In this document: positions 50,490-59,414 of the stretch, one piece after another
How positions within the stretch are numbered: the stretch's first letter is position 1
Layout of the letters: each line of letters begins with the position of its first letter
NCBI GenBank assembly: GCA_963754065.1
Contig: CAVWFH010000009.1
Location: 112,368 to 176,367, forward strand
Direction of reading: 5' to 3'
Source of the DNA: JALORV01 sp963754065
Lineage (GTDB): Bacteria; Pseudomonadota; Gammaproteobacteria; Burkholderiales; Burkholderiaceae_F
DNA: 64,000 bases
Notes under the pieces: generated by a model
Databases searched by the model: none
What the model saw: the letters and a program-made list of their open reading frames with translations, nothing else
What the model was told of the DNA's origin: nothing
Made by a program: the position numbers and the translations under genes

Positions 50490-51386
50490 GTGACGCTCGC
50501 TCCCTACACCTTTGAATTCAAAGCGATGGCCTCGCGCTGCGAGGTGCGCGTGTTTGCGCCAGACGCTGAGACGGCGCGCGCGTGGTCGGATGCGGCGATA
50601 GCCGAAGTACGGCGCATCGAGACCAAGTACTCGCGCTATCGCGATGACAGCGTGACCACGGTCATCAATCGGGCGGCCGGCGGCGCGGCGGTTGCCGTCG
50701 ATACCGAGACCGCCGGGCTGCTCGACTTCGGAGCCGCCCTGCATGCACAGAGCGATGGGCGGTTCGATCTCACCAGCGGCGTGTTGCGACGGGTCTGGGA
50801 CTTCAAGATGCAGCGGTTGCCGACGCAGCAGCAGGTCGACGCCGTGCTTCCGCTGATCGGCTGGTCGCAAGTGGAGTGGCACGACGGCCAGGTGCGGTTG
50901 CCGCAGCCGGGCATGGAGATCGACTTCGGCGGCATCGGCAAGGAGTACGCCGCCGACCGCGCCGGCGCGATGCTGATGGAGCAGGGCGCTGCGCACGGGC
51001 TGGTCAATCTCGGCGGCGACGTGCGTGTGATCGGACCGACGCCCGATGGCGCACCGTGGCGGATCGCGATCCAGCACCCGCGCGGCCGGCCGGGAGAAAC
51101 ACTCGCGCGGCTCGATGTCGCCAGCGGAGCCCTCGCGACCTCTGGCGACTACGAGCGTTTCATCGTTGTGGATGGGCGTCGCTACTGCCACGTGATGGAC
51201 CCGCGCAGCGGCTGGCCCGTGGGCGCCTTCCAGTCGGTATCCGTCGTGGCGCCGCTGGCCATTGCAGCCGGGGCGTGTGCCACCGTCGCCATGCTCTACC
51301 CGTTCGCCGAGGCGCTGGACTTTCTCGAGTCCCAGGGCGTGCGCTATCTGGCGATCGATGCCACCGGGCAGCGCCACGCGGCGTGA
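50490..51386 (+). CDS. apbE: FAD:protein FMN transferase (ApbE family), no signal peptide
   Basis: ApbE enzymes split FAD and attach FMN to a Thr or Ser of a target protein, with Mg2+. The 298 residues show KYSRYRDDSVTTVINRAAGG (47-66), GRFDLTSGVLRRVWDF (near 90-105), the FAD-binding EIDFGGIGKEYAADRA (near 148-163), LVNLGGDVRVIG (near 172-183) and the metal-site SGALATSGDYERF with HVMDPRSGWPVG (near 234-245). Most ApbE proteins are periplasmic lipoproteins, but this one starts directly with the fold; a stop lies in frame at 50463, so no hidden signal exists. GTG at 50490 is the start. It follows DUF3570 across repeat D. Confidence 0.92.
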   Translation: MTLAPYTFEFKAMASRCEVRVFAPDAETARAWSDAAIAEVRRIETKYSRYRDDSVTTVINRAAGGAAVAVDTETAGLLDFGAALHAQSDGRFDLTSGVLRRVWDFKMQRLPTQQQVDAVLPLIGWSQVEWHDGQVRLPQPGMEIDFGGIGKEYAADRAGAMLMEQGAAHGLVNLGGDVRVIGPTPDGAPWRIAIQHPRGRPGETLARLDVASGALATSGDYERFIVVDGRRYCHVMDPRSGWPVGAFQSVSVVAPLAIAAGACATVAMLYPFAEALDFLESQGVRYLAIDATGQRHAA

Positions 51387-51405
51387 CCGGCGACCGAATT
51401 CACTT

Positions 51406-52452
51406 CTATCCGACGACCGCCCTGGCGAGTTCGATCAGCGTCAGCGGCGCGCTGCCCTCGGCCTTGTTGTTGGCGATGATGAAGCTCTCCTGACCGCTCT
51501 TGAGCGCCACATGCATCAGGTGGACGAGGGTGCCGCGGGTTGCGATGTCCGGATCGATCAGCCGGTCGAAAGGCGCGTAGCGCGTCTTGGCATCGTCGTA
51601 GCGGAACCCCGAGTGGAGATTCCAGCGCACGACGAGTGGGCCTTTGAGGCGCCAGTCGTCGCCTTCCTCCGGCAGCGCGTCGAGCGCGCGCAGTGCCGCG
51701 CTTTGCCGCGCCGCCGCCGGCATGCGTGCGTGCACGCCGATCGTCAGACGGGTTCCCGTCTCACGCAGCATGCGGATGAAGCGCGGTGTCAGCAGTTCGG
51801 CATTGCGCAGTTCGATCGCGTACAGCGGTGAAATTTCGCCGACGCGACGGGGCAGCGCACCGAGGAACGCGCCGAGCCGGTCGATGGTCGAGTGGCCTCC
51901 GTCGCCGGTGGTCATCTCGCGCGGCAAGGGCGGCAGCTGGAACAGCAGCGGCCCCGCGTGGGATGCGAGGCCCTCGATGGCCGGTTCGACGAACTGCTCG
52001 ATGGCCGTGCCGACGTCGAGGAAGTACGGATTGGGTTCGGCCGGCGCGCCGCGTTCGCCGCGCATGAACGCGTCGGCGACCAGCGCCGGGGCCTTGACCA
52101 GAAACCGGAATCCGGCCGGCACCTGGCTCGCGTAGCGCGCGAAGTCGCTGCGCGGCAACGGCTGGTAGTAGCCGCGATCGATGCCGACCAGTCGCAGCAA
52201 CGGATGCTGTGCATAGGCCGTGAGTCCCACGCGCGCGAGCGCGGATTCGCTGTACGCGTCGCCGTAGACGATGCCCTGCCAGCCCGGAAAGCTCCACGAC
52301 GACGTGCCGAGATGCACGCTCGCCGGCAATTGCCGCCCGAGCCGCACGAGGGCGTCGTCGACCTCGGCCGCCCGAACGCTGGCCACCCCGCGCGTGGTCG
52401 GCGGGATCTCGTCGTCGAACAGTGAATCCGGGGGGACGGCTCGCGACTGCAT
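51406..52452 (-). CDS. DUF72 family protein
   Basis: The 348-residue protein has the TIM-barrel-like DUF72 domain: VHLGTSSWSFPGWQGIVYGD (46-65), TYYQPL-type GYYQPLPRSDFARYASQVP (near 94-112), FRFLVKAPALVAD (near 115-127) and GPLLFQLPPLPRE. The function of DUF72 is not established. ATG at 52452 is the start; a much longer frame beyond it overlaps the histidine kinase gene in another phase. It ends 20 bases from the apbE stop (convergent). Confidence 0.86.
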   Translation of the reverse strand: MQSRAVPPDSLFDDEIPPTTRGVASVRAAEVDDALVRLGRQLPASVHLGTSSWSFPGWQGIVYGDAYSESALARVGLTAYAQHPLLRLVGIDRGYYQPLPRSDFARYASQVPAGFRFLVKAPALVADAFMRGERGAPAEPNPYFLDVGTAIEQFVEPAIEGLASHAGPLLFQLPPLPREMTTGDGGHSTIDRLGAFLGALPRRVGEISPLYAIELRNAELLTPRFIRMLRETGTRLTIGVHARMPAAARQSAALRALDALPEEGDDWRLKGPLVVRWNLHSGFRYDDAKTRYAPFDRLIDPDIATRGTLVHLMHVALKSGQESFIIANNKAEGSAPLTLIELARAVVG

Positions 52453-52472
52453 GGGGCGCAGTCTACGGCGGG

Positions 52473-54401
52473 CTACTCCTTGCGGAGCTGTTCGATCACG
52501 GCCTCGGTATCGAGCGACAGCTGCATCGCTCGCGTCGTCGGGCCCGGGCTCAGGTCGAGCGGCACGCGCAGCAGGATCATCGTGCCCGCGCCGGGAACGG
52601 ATTCGACCTTCAGGAACGCGGCGATGCGCCCCGCGCGGCTCTTCATGTTCAGCATGCCGCGCCCGGTGACATTGCCGGTGGCGGCCAGCCCGCGGCCGTT
52701 GTCGGTGATGCGGATCGACAGCCACTGGGCATCGCCGTCGTGGTCGACACCGAGCGTGACGCGCACGACCCGCGCGCGGCTGTGCTTGATGGCGTTGGTC
52801 AGCGCTTCCTGCACGATGCGCAGCACGGGCAGCACGCCGTTCGGATCGATGTCGACTTCCTCCGGCAGGTTGCGCGCGTCCCACTGGAGTTCCATGCCGG
52901 CCACCTTGAGGCGCGGCTCCATGCGGAAGCGCATGTTGCCCAGCGCCGCGAGCAGGTCGGAGTCCTCGGCCGCCAGCGCATCGATCGCCAGCCGCATGTC
53001 GTCGATCGATTCGCGCAGGATCTGCGCCACCTGCTCGTTGGTCATCGCGCCGCGCTCGACCAGCATCAGCGACGACAGCAGCTGCGAGCCGAGGCCGTCG
53101 TGCATGTCCTGCATGATGCGCTGGCGCTCCTGCGCGCTGGCCTTGACGCGTTCGCTCTCGCGCAGGCGGTCGAAATTGCGCTTGAGCAGCTGTTCGCGCT
53201 CGTGGATGCGCGTTTCCAGCTCGGTGTTGGTCTTCTCGACGTCGGCGAGCGAGCGCACGAAGCGATCGATCAGCGCGGCGCCGAGCGCGATCACCAGCAC
53301 CGGCGTGGCGATGTTCAGCAGCGCGGGACTGGCGAAGGGCAGCACGCCGGTGGCGACGAGGAAGTCGTGCAGCGCGGCCGCCAGCGCGATCAGCAGCGCG
53401 GCGACGATGAAGCGCAGCATCAGCGAGGTCTCGCCCAATGAGCGGCGCGCGAGCGACAGCACGCCGAGCGCCAGCGCGCCCAGCATGATCGCCAGCCACA
53501 GCGGTCCGACGGTCAGGTCGAACGAGTCGCCCGACAGCATGTAGAGCACCGGTCCCATGGACGCGAGCACCGCGATCCCGACTTCGGCGCGGCCGCGCGG
53601 TCGTCCGCTCTGGCGCCACATCGTGACGGTCGCGAGCGCAGTGAAGACCGCGGTGCCGAGGTAGAACGCCCACCGGCTCAGCTGATACGCGTCGTTCGAC
53701 AGGACTTCGAAGGTCGAATCGAGCGAACGCAGGGCCCAGAAGATCGCGATCAGCGACAGCAGCCCGAACAGACTCTCGCTGCGACGGCGGAACCAGAGTG
53801 CTGCGAATCCGATCGCGAGCAGCACGGTCAGCAGCAGGGAAATCCAGCGCAGCGTGTGGCTGGCGAAGAACTCACGCCCGTAGCGCGGCTGCAGCGTCGC
53901 GGTCGACCCGACCTCGACTGCGCCGACTCCGTGCACGCCGTTGCCGTAGGAGGTGAAGATCAGCGCCTCATTGCGGCCGGCGCGCAGGAACTCCGTCGGC
54001 AGATTGATCAGGTGCGGCCGCCGCCAGCGGACGCGCTGTGCATCGGAGTCGGTCGGCAGGTCCGCCACCCGACGGCCGTTCAGGTAGATGGCGCCGCCGG
54101 TGGGCAGTCGCTGCAGCAGCAGGCCCCAGCCGTGGGTCGGCACCTCGGGCAGGTCGAAGCTCAGCCGCAGCCACAGTCCCTGGCGCGAGCCGCTCGACGA
54201 CGACCATCGCATCGGCAGCGTGTGCGTCTGCCAGGCGGCGTCCGGGTTGGGCACCGTTGTGCCTTGGCCGGCGAGGAACTCGATGCTCTTGATATGCGTC
54301 GCTTCGTCGGCCACCGCCGGCGTGAGCGGCGCGAACAGGCACAGCAGCAGGACCAGCGCGCGGAGGATGCGGTCCGCGCCGCAGACAGATGCGAGGTTCA
54401 T
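52473..54401 (-). CDS. Sensor histidine kinase with 7TM-DISM-type sensor (NarL partner type)
   Basis: The 642-residue protein has a signal sequence, a periplasmic beta-rich sensor domain (about 35-175) resembling 7TMR-DISM extracellular domains (carbohydrate-binding-like), seven membrane helices (about 185-385), a short coiled coil (about 385-425), and a HisKA_3 domain with the phospho-accepting His434 in RIMQDMHDGLGSQLLSSL. The HATPase_c domain follows with EALTNAIKHSRA (N box) and ITDNGRGLAATG. The start ATG is at 54401. The response regulator gene lies 44 bases upstream on the same strand, so they form a cognate pair. The signal sensed is unknown. Confidence 0.92.
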   Translation of the reverse strand: MNLASVCGADRILRALVLLLCLFAPLTPAVADEATHIKSIEFLAGQGTTVPNPDAAWQTHTLPMRWSSSSGSRQGLWLRLSFDLPEVPTHGWGLLLQRLPTGGAIYLNGRRVADLPTDSDAQRVRWRRPHLINLPTEFLRAGRNEALIFTSYGNGVHGVGAVEVGSTATLQPRYGREFFASHTLRWISLLLTVLLAIGFAALWFRRRSESLFGLLSLIAIFWALRSLDSTFEVLSNDAYQLSRWAFYLGTAVFTALATVTMWRQSGRPRGRAEVGIAVLASMGPVLYMLSGDSFDLTVGPLWLAIMLGALALGVLSLARRSLGETSLMLRFIVAALLIALAAALHDFLVATGVLPFASPALLNIATPVLVIALGAALIDRFVRSLADVEKTNTELETRIHEREQLLKRNFDRLRESERVKASAQERQRIMQDMHDGLGSQLLSSLMLVERGAMTNEQVAQILRESIDDMRLAIDALAAEDSDLLAALGNMRFRMEPRLKVAGMELQWDARNLPEEVDIDPNGVLPVLRIVQEALTNAIKHSRARVVRVTLGVDHDGDAQWLSIRITDNGRGLAATGNVTGRGMLNMKSRAGRIAAFLKVESVPGAGTMILLRVPLDLSPGPTTRAMQLSLDTEAVIEQLRKE

Positions 54402-54445
54402 GGCGAAGCGGCCGCCGGAGAGTACGTCGGCGGGCGAGCGGAGAC

Positions 54446-55117
54446 TCAACTGCGCAGCAGTCCCATCTGGGTGGCTTCGTACACCGCTTCGCCGCGCGAG
54501 TGCACGGCGAGCTTGCGATAGATCTTCTTGATGTGCGCGGTGACGGTGTGCGGCGAGATGCCGAGGATTTCGCCGATCTCGTTGAAGCTCATGCCCTTGG
54601 CGAGCAGCTGCAGGATCTCGGTTTCGCGCGCCGACAGCGGATTCTGCTCCGCGCCCTGCACCCGCGCCGGGGCGGTCGTGCCCATGCGGTTGCGGATCGC
54701 GCGCAGCACGCTGCGTGCGACCACCGGGCTCACCGGCGAGCCGCCGGCACGCAGCAGGCGGATGCACGAGATGACGTCGGCCGGGGCCGAGTCTTTCAGG
54801 ATGTAGCCGGTCGCGCCCGCCTCGATCGACGAAACGACGTGCTGCTCGTCGCCGAACACGGTCACGACCATGATGTCGACGTCGGGCTTCTTCTGGCTGA
54901 CCTGGCGGATCAGCTCGATGCCGCTGCCGTCGGGCAGGCCGAGGTCGATCAGCATGACGTCGAAGACTTCCTTGTCGACGATGGCCTGCGCCTCGCGCTT
55001 GTTGGCGGCGACGCCGACCAGCTTCATGCTGGGCTCATTTTCGACGATCTGCACGAAGCGACGCCGGAATTCCGGTTCGTCCTCGACGATGATGATCGTT
55101 ATCGGCTGTTCGCTCAT
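54446..55117 (-). CDS. NarL/FixJ-family response regulator
   Basis: The 223-residue protein has a receiver domain with acidic pair EDE (12-14), phospho-acceptor Asp58 in MLIDLGLPDGSG and Lys near 109 in GYILKDSAP, then a LuxR-type HTH (about 155-215) with LSARETEILQLLAKGMSFNE and ISPHTVTAHIKKIYRKL. ATG at 55117 is set by the GGGGGGTTGG-type ribosome site and the domain start. It precedes the histidine kinase gene and is very likely its partner. Confidence 0.95.
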   Translation of the reverse strand: MSEQPITIIIVEDEPEFRRRFVQIVENEPSMKLVGVAANKREAQAIVDKEVFDVMLIDLGLPDGSGIELIRQVSQKKPDVDIMVVTVFGDEQHVVSSIEAGATGYILKDSAPADVISCIRLLRAGGSPVSPVVARSVLRAIRNRMGTTAPARVQGAEQNPLSARETEILQLLAKGMSFNEIGEILGISPHTVTAHIKKIYRKLAVHSRGEAVYEATQMGLLRS

Positions 55118-55242
55118 CCAACCCCCCAACCCTGCGAATACGCGATCATAGCCTCTGGACACCGCCGGGACATGGCCGGAGCGCCGCGGCAAATCCGGTC
55201 CAATCCCCGGACTATCGTGGCCGCCTTTAGCGTGAACAGGCG

Positions 55243-55878
55243 CTAGGGCGCCAGACGCGCCCGCCGCCAGGCGTCGCCATCGCGCGTGTACAGCAGCCGA
55301 TCGTGCAGTCGCGAGGGCCGCCCCTGCCAGAATTCCATCGTCTCGGGCCGCACCCGGTAGCCGCCCCATTGCGGCGGCCGCGCCGGATTCAGGCCATGGC
55401 GCAGTCCCATTTCGGCCGCGCGCGCCAGCAGCCAGGCCTTGCTGGGGATCGGCTCGCTCTGCGGCGAGGCCCAGGCCCCGATGCGGCTCGTCAGCGGGCG
55501 ACTGCGGTAGTACTCATCCGACTCGTCCGCGGCGATCCGCTCGACCGGGCCTTCGATCCGCACCTGGCGCTCGAGCTCGGACCAGAAGAACAGCAGCGAT
55601 GCGCGCGGATTGTCGGCCAGCTCGCGGCCCTTGCGGCTGTCGTAGTTGGTGAAAAAGACAAAGCCGCGGTCGTCGTAGCCCTTGAGCAGAACCATGCGCG
55701 CGGACGGGACGCCGCTGCGGTCGGCGGTGGCGAGCGTCATGGCGTTCGCCTCCCGCAATTGCGACTTCGTCACCTCGTCCCACCAGCGCGTGAACTGGCG
55801 GATCGGATCCGGATCGGCGTGCTCGTCATCGAGAGCACCCTTCATGTAGTCGGTGCGCAGGCGTGCGATGTCGTCCAT
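55243..55878 (-). CDS. pdxH: Pyridoxamine 5'-phosphate oxidase
   Basis: PdxH oxidises pyridoxine or pyridoxamine phosphate to pyridoxal phosphate with FMN and oxygen. The product of about 211 residues shows PDPIRQFTRWWDEV (near 22-35), ARMVLLKGYDDRGFVFFTNY (near 59-78), SRKGRELADNPRASLLFFW (near 80-98) and the C-terminal EFWQGRPSRLHDRLLYTRDG. ATG 55878 and ATG 55887 are both possible; neither has a clear ribosome site, and both lie at the 3' end of the chaC gene. It is last in the EamA-MFS-ChaC-PdxH run. Confidence 0.94.
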   Translation of the reverse strand: MDDIARLRTDYMKGALDDEHADPDPIRQFTRWWDEVTKSQLREANAMTLATADRSGVPSARMVLLKGYDDRGFVFFTNYDSRKGRELADNPRASLLFFWSELERQVRIEGPVERIAADESDEYYRSRPLTSRIGAWASPQSEPIPSKAWLLARAAEMGLRHGLNPARPPQWGGYRVRPETMEFWQGRPSRLHDRLLYTRDGDAWRRARLAP

Positions 55879-55888
55879 GGGTGACATT

Positions 55889-56530
55889 TTATGTCGCGTC
55901 GCCGTGGCGCCAGGTCGCGGCGTCGACACCGGCGTGTCGCGCAAGCCGCTCCAGGTGCGGATCGACGATGCCGTGCGAACGCAGGGCGCAGATCGTATTG
56001 ACGAGGTACTCGAGGCTGGTGCCGTAGCGCCCAAAGCTGCCGCGTGCGAATACGTCCAGGATCTGGCCTTCATCGAGCCGGCCCGCGTAGTTGGGCGCGT
56101 CGCGCCGCACGACGAACGCGACGGCGGATACCAGCGACTCGTCGTCGAGACGGCATTCGAGGTGCCGCGGGGCGTACGAGTTGGTCATCATCTCGCGCTG
56201 CCAGAGCTGCGAAAACTGGCTGCGCACCGCAGTCGCCGGCACCCGGTACACGACGCCGGTGCACGAGCCGCCGCGGTCAAGCCCGGCCACGAGTCCCGGA
56301 CACTGCGGCGTGCCGCGGTTGATGCGGCTCCACAGGCAGAGCCGCCGATGGTAGCCGTGCACGCGTGCCGGACGACGCATGTCGAACGAGAGTTCAGGCT
56401 TCCAGATCAGGGACCCATAGCCGAAAACCCAGAGCGCGGTCGTTCCATTCCAGTCACGCAGGAACGCCTCGAGCGAGGCTTCGAGTTCCTCGTAGCTGAG
56501 GCGTCGCGGTGATCCGTCGTCCGGGGTCAT
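55889..56530 (-). CDS. ChaC-type gamma-glutamylcyclotransferase
   Basis: ChaC proteins degrade glutathione to 5-oxoproline and Cys-Gly. The 213-residue protein has the family start WVFGYGSLIWKPELSFD (about 32-48), RRLCLWSRINRGTPQCPGLV (near 56-75), a Glu at the likely catalytic position in YAPRHLECRL, and GYLVNTI-type EYLVNTICALRSHGIVDPHL (near 172-191). The start ATG overlaps the MFS stop by four bases. Substrate preference for glutathione is from the family. Confidence 0.9.
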   Translation of the reverse strand: MTPDDGSPRRLSYEELEASLEAFLRDWNGTTALWVFGYGSLIWKPELSFDMRRPARVHGYHRRLCLWSRINRGTPQCPGLVAGLDRGGSCTGVVYRVPATAVRSQFSQLWQREMMTNSYAPRHLECRLDDESLVSAVAFVVRRDAPNYAGRLDEGQILDVFARGSFGRYGTSLEYLVNTICALRSHGIVDPHLERLARHAGVDAATWRHGDAT

Positions 56531-57708
56531 CGTGTCCGTCCTGGTCGCGGCGCTTCGAGCTTCAGTCGGCCCCATGCGCTCCAGCCGCCGCCCACCAGCG
56601 CCGTTGCCATCAGCCAGAAGCCGGCGGCCGCGCCGAGCACCGAGCCGAACGCGCCGATCACGAGCGGCAGGACCACGTGACTGCTGTTCATGATCGTCGT
56701 GCGCAGGCCGAGCGCTTCGCCAACGCGCCCCGTCGGCGATCGTTCGTGCAGCAGCGACATCACGTTGGGTTGCGCCGAGCCCAGGCCGAGCCCGAGCAGG
56801 AAGGCCACGGCCATCAAGGGAGCCATCGAACTGAAGAGCGGCATCAGCGCAAAGGCTACTGCCGAAGCGAGCAGCGTGAACAGCAGCACCTGCCATTCGT
56901 GATAGCGGCGCGACAGCGCAGGCATGGCCAGGCGGATCACGAAAGTCGCCGCGGCGAAGCTGCCGAGCACCAGGCCGATCTGCGATGCCGTCAGGCCGAT
57001 GCTGGTGCCGTACACGGGAATCATGAACGACTGCAGGTCCCAGGCCATGGAGATCACGCCGCTGACGATCAGCACCGCCCGCACTTCGGTATGTCGCAGC
57101 AGTTCGAACGGGTCGGACGCTTCCGACTCCCTGCCGTGCACATCGGGCGATGGCAGTCGCCGACGCTGGGTCAGCAACAGCGCGAGGCTGGTGGCCATCA
57201 GCACGAAGATCGCGGCAAACGTCGCGCGGTGGCCGAAGGCATCGATCATGAAGCCGCTCGAGACCGGAGCGATCAGGCCGGACGTGGAAAAGCCCAGCGC
57301 CAGCACCGAAAACGCCGCCGGACGTCGCGTCGGATCCGCCAGTACGCCGACCAGGTTCTGCGCCGTCATCTGCAGGTACATGAACCCGGTGCCGAGCAGC
57401 GCCGCTGCCACCAGCAGCGGGGCGACGTCGGCCACCGCATAGGGGAATGCTGCCGGCAACAGCGCTCCGCCGGTCATCAGTGCCGTGCCGAGCAGCAGCG
57501 GACGAAAGGGCCCGACCCGGTCGAGCCAGCGGCCGGCCCGCACTGCCAGCAGCGCCGGCACCAGCGCGTAAAGCGCCATCAGCACACCGACTGTGAACGT
57601 CGAGGCATTGTTCGACAGCGCGTAGAGCGACAGCGTGACGCGCGCAGCGCCGAAGGCCGTGTGCGTCAGCACGACGAAGCCGATGATGCGGCCCAGGCTC
57701 AGCGTCAT
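56527..57708 (-). CDS. MFS transporter
   Basis: The 393-residue protein has twelve predicted membrane helices in two halves. It has an MFS loop RAGRWLDRVGPFRPLLLG (near 48-65) between helices 2 and 3 and a central charged loop (about 185-205). The GLGLGSAQPNVMSLLHERSP segment near 300-319 lies between helices 8-10. Substrate cannot be inferred. Start ATG 57708 overlaps the stop of the EamA gene and its stop overlaps the chaC start. Confidence 0.88.
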   Translation of the reverse strand: MTLSLGRIIGFVVLTHTAFGAARVTLSLYALSNNASTFTVGVLMALYALVPALLAVRAGRWLDRVGPFRPLLLGTALMTGGALLPAAFPYAVADVAPLLVAAALLGTGFMYLQMTAQNLVGVLADPTRRPAAFSVLALGFSTSGLIAPVSSGFMIDAFGHRATFAAIFVLMATSLALLLTQRRRLPSPDVHGRESEASDPFELLRHTEVRAVLIVSGVISMAWDLQSFMIPVYGTSIGLTASQIGLVLGSFAAATFVIRLAMPALSRRYHEWQVLLFTLLASAVAFALMPLFSSMAPLMAVAFLLGLGLGSAQPNVMSLLHERSPTGRVGEALGLRTTIMNSSHVVLPLVIGAFGSVLGAAAGFWLMATALVGGGWSAWGRLKLEAPRPGRTR

Positions 57709-58598
57709 GCAGCGCCCGCAGGCGCCGGGCGCCAGGCCACCAGTGCCACGCCGGCGCAGGTCACCGCGATGCCGACCGCCGTCAGCAGTGTCGGGCGCAC
57801 ATCGAACATGGCCCACTCGAGCGCGACGGCGATGATCGGCGTCAGGTACAGCAGGCTGGTGACGCGCGTCGCCTGACCGCGACGCATCAGTGTGTGCAGC
57901 GCGTTGACCGCGAGGATCGAGGCCAGCACGACCAGGAACAGGATGCTGGCTACAAGGGGCCACGACCAGTCGACCGGGAAGCCCTCGACGGCGACCGCGA
58001 GTGGGGCCAGCACCAGCGCACTGGCGATGAACTGCACCGCGCCGGCCGCGCGCAGATCAACGGCCGGGCAGAAGATGCGCTGGTAGAGCGTGCCGGCGGT
58101 GATCGCTGCCAGCGCGATCGATACCGCGATCAGCGCCGGCGCTGTCAGCGCCCGCACGTCGATCTTGTGCCAGACGACGAGTGCGACTCCCAGCAGGCCG
58201 AGCGCAACGCCGAGCCACTGCGGGGGCCGGGGACGCTCGCCGAGCAGCGGTGCCGCGACCATTGCGGTGACGAGCGGCTGCAGCGCCAGGATCAGTGCCG
58301 CGATGCCGGCCGACATGCCGAGGTACTGCGCATAGTGGCTGCCGCCGAGATTGACCGCGTGCATCAGCAGCCCGGCGACGATGACGTGCCCCAGCAGGGC
58401 CCCGCGCGGCCAGTTGGGACGCGCGACCAGCGCTATCGGCAACACCAGTGCGATGCCGAAGATGAAACGCAGGGTCAGGAACGTGAATGGTGGCGCGTAC
58501 TGCAATCCGACCTTGGTCGCCAGGTATCCCGAGCCCCAGACGGTGACAAAGAACCAGGCCAGCAAGTGGCTGGAGTCGAAGGGTCGGGAGGCGCTCAC
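57705..58598 (-). CDS. EamA/DMT-family transporter
   Basis: The 297-residue protein has ten membrane helices in two EamA repeats: LAWFFVTVWGSGYLATKVGL (13-32), HYAQYLGMSAGIAALILALQ (near 88-107), LVTAMVAAPLLGERPRP and the second-half LLYLTPIIAVALEWAMFD (near 243-260). It starts with GTG at 58598. It leads an operon with MFS, chaC and pdxH genes joined by four-base overlaps, an unusual mix of two exporters with glutathione and B6 metabolism. Confidence 0.88.
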   Translation of the reverse strand: MSASRPFDSSHLLAWFFVTVWGSGYLATKVGLQYAPPFTFLTLRFIFGIALVLPIALVARPNWPRGALLGHVIVAGLLMHAVNLGGSHYAQYLGMSAGIAALILALQPLVTAMVAAPLLGERPRPPQWLGVALGLLGVALVVWHKIDVRALTAPALIAVSIALAAITAGTLYQRIFCPAVDLRAAGAVQFIASALVLAPLAVAVEGFPVDWSWPLVASILFLVVLASILAVNALHTLMRRGQATRVTSLLYLTPIIAVALEWAMFDVRPTLLTAVGIAVTCAGVALVAWRPAPAGAA

Positions 58599-58775
58599 GA
58601 CCGGATTCTTGCAGACGCCGAAGCCGCCGCTGCGCCGCCGGCCGCCAGATCGCCGTCCCGGGGCGACAGACTATCGGCCAATTAGCGAAATTGAATTGGA
58701 AAGGCCTGGTCGATAGCCTCAATATTCAGTCCTCAGATTCGATTCCCCCTACCCATCCAATCAAGGACGAACACC

Positions 58776-59339
58776 ATGTCGATCATCAACACCCCGGTCC
58801 AGCCCTTCAAGGCCCAGGCCTTCCACAACGGCAAGTTCATCGAAGTCACCGACCAGTCCCTCAAGGGCAAGTGGTCGGTGCTGGTGTTCATGCCCGCGGC
58901 CTTCACCTTCAACTGCCCGACCGAAGTCGAGGACGCCGCCGACAACTATCACATGTTCAAGACGCTCGGCGCCGAGGTCTACATCGTCACGACCGACACG
59001 CATTTCGCGCACAAGGTGTGGCACGAGACCAGCCCGGCCGTGGGCAAGGCGAAGTTCCCGCTGGTCGGCGACCCGACGCACACGCTGACGCGCATGTTCG
59101 GCGTGCACATCGAGGCCGAAGGTCTGGCGCTGCGCGGCACCTTCGTCATCAACCCGGACGGCGTCGTCAAGACCGCCGAAATCCACGACAACGCGATCGC
59201 GCGTGACGTCAAGGAAACGCTGCGCAAGCTGCAGGCCGCGCAGTACGTCGCCAACAACCCGGGCCAGGTCTGCCCCGCCAAGTGGCAGGAAGGCGCGAAG
59301 ACGCTGACGCCGTCGCTCGACCTCGTCGGCAAGATCTGA
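58776..59339 (+). CDS. ahpC: Alkyl hydroperoxide reductase subunit C (peroxiredoxin)
   Basis: AhpC is a typical 2-Cys peroxiredoxin that reduces H2O2 and organic peroxides. The 187 residues show the peroxidatic Cys47 in FTFNCPTEVED, the usual Arg near 120 (LRGTFVINPDG) and the resolving Cys166 in GQVCPAKW. It is reduced by AhpF, whose gene follows 75 bases downstream. The upstream 177 bases are relatively AT-rich; a TTGAAT at 58691 may be a -35 box, but I could not identify a clear OxyR site. Confidence 0.97.
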   Translation: MSIINTPVQPFKAQAFHNGKFIEVTDQSLKGKWSVLVFMPAAFTFNCPTEVEDAADNYHMFKTLGAEVYIVTTDTHFAHKVWHETSPAVGKAKFPLVGDPTHTLTRMFGVHIEAEGLALRGTFVINPDGVVKTAEIHDNAIARDVKETLRKLQAAQYVANNPGQVCPAKWQEGAKTLTPSLDLVGKI

Positions 59340-59361
59340 TCGATCCCGTTAGTCATCGCCT

Positions 59362-59382
59362 CCGCCGGCTGCACGCCGGCGG
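59362..59382 (+). terminator. Hairpin between ahpC and ahpF
   Basis: An eight-pair CCGCCGGC/GCCGGCGG stem with a five-base loop lies 22 bases after the ahpC stop. No T-run follows. It may act as a partial attenuator so that more AhpC than AhpF is made, as is often seen in ahpCF operons. Confidence 0.45.
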
Positions 59383-59414
59383 GGGCGTCACTTTGTCTCA
59401 CCTCGGAGTTCGCC

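Noticed and set aside
58680..58775. An OxyR-type operator upstream of ahpC
   Set aside because: ATAG occurs at 58713, but the four-part ATAG/CTAT spacing is not met, so no site is reported.
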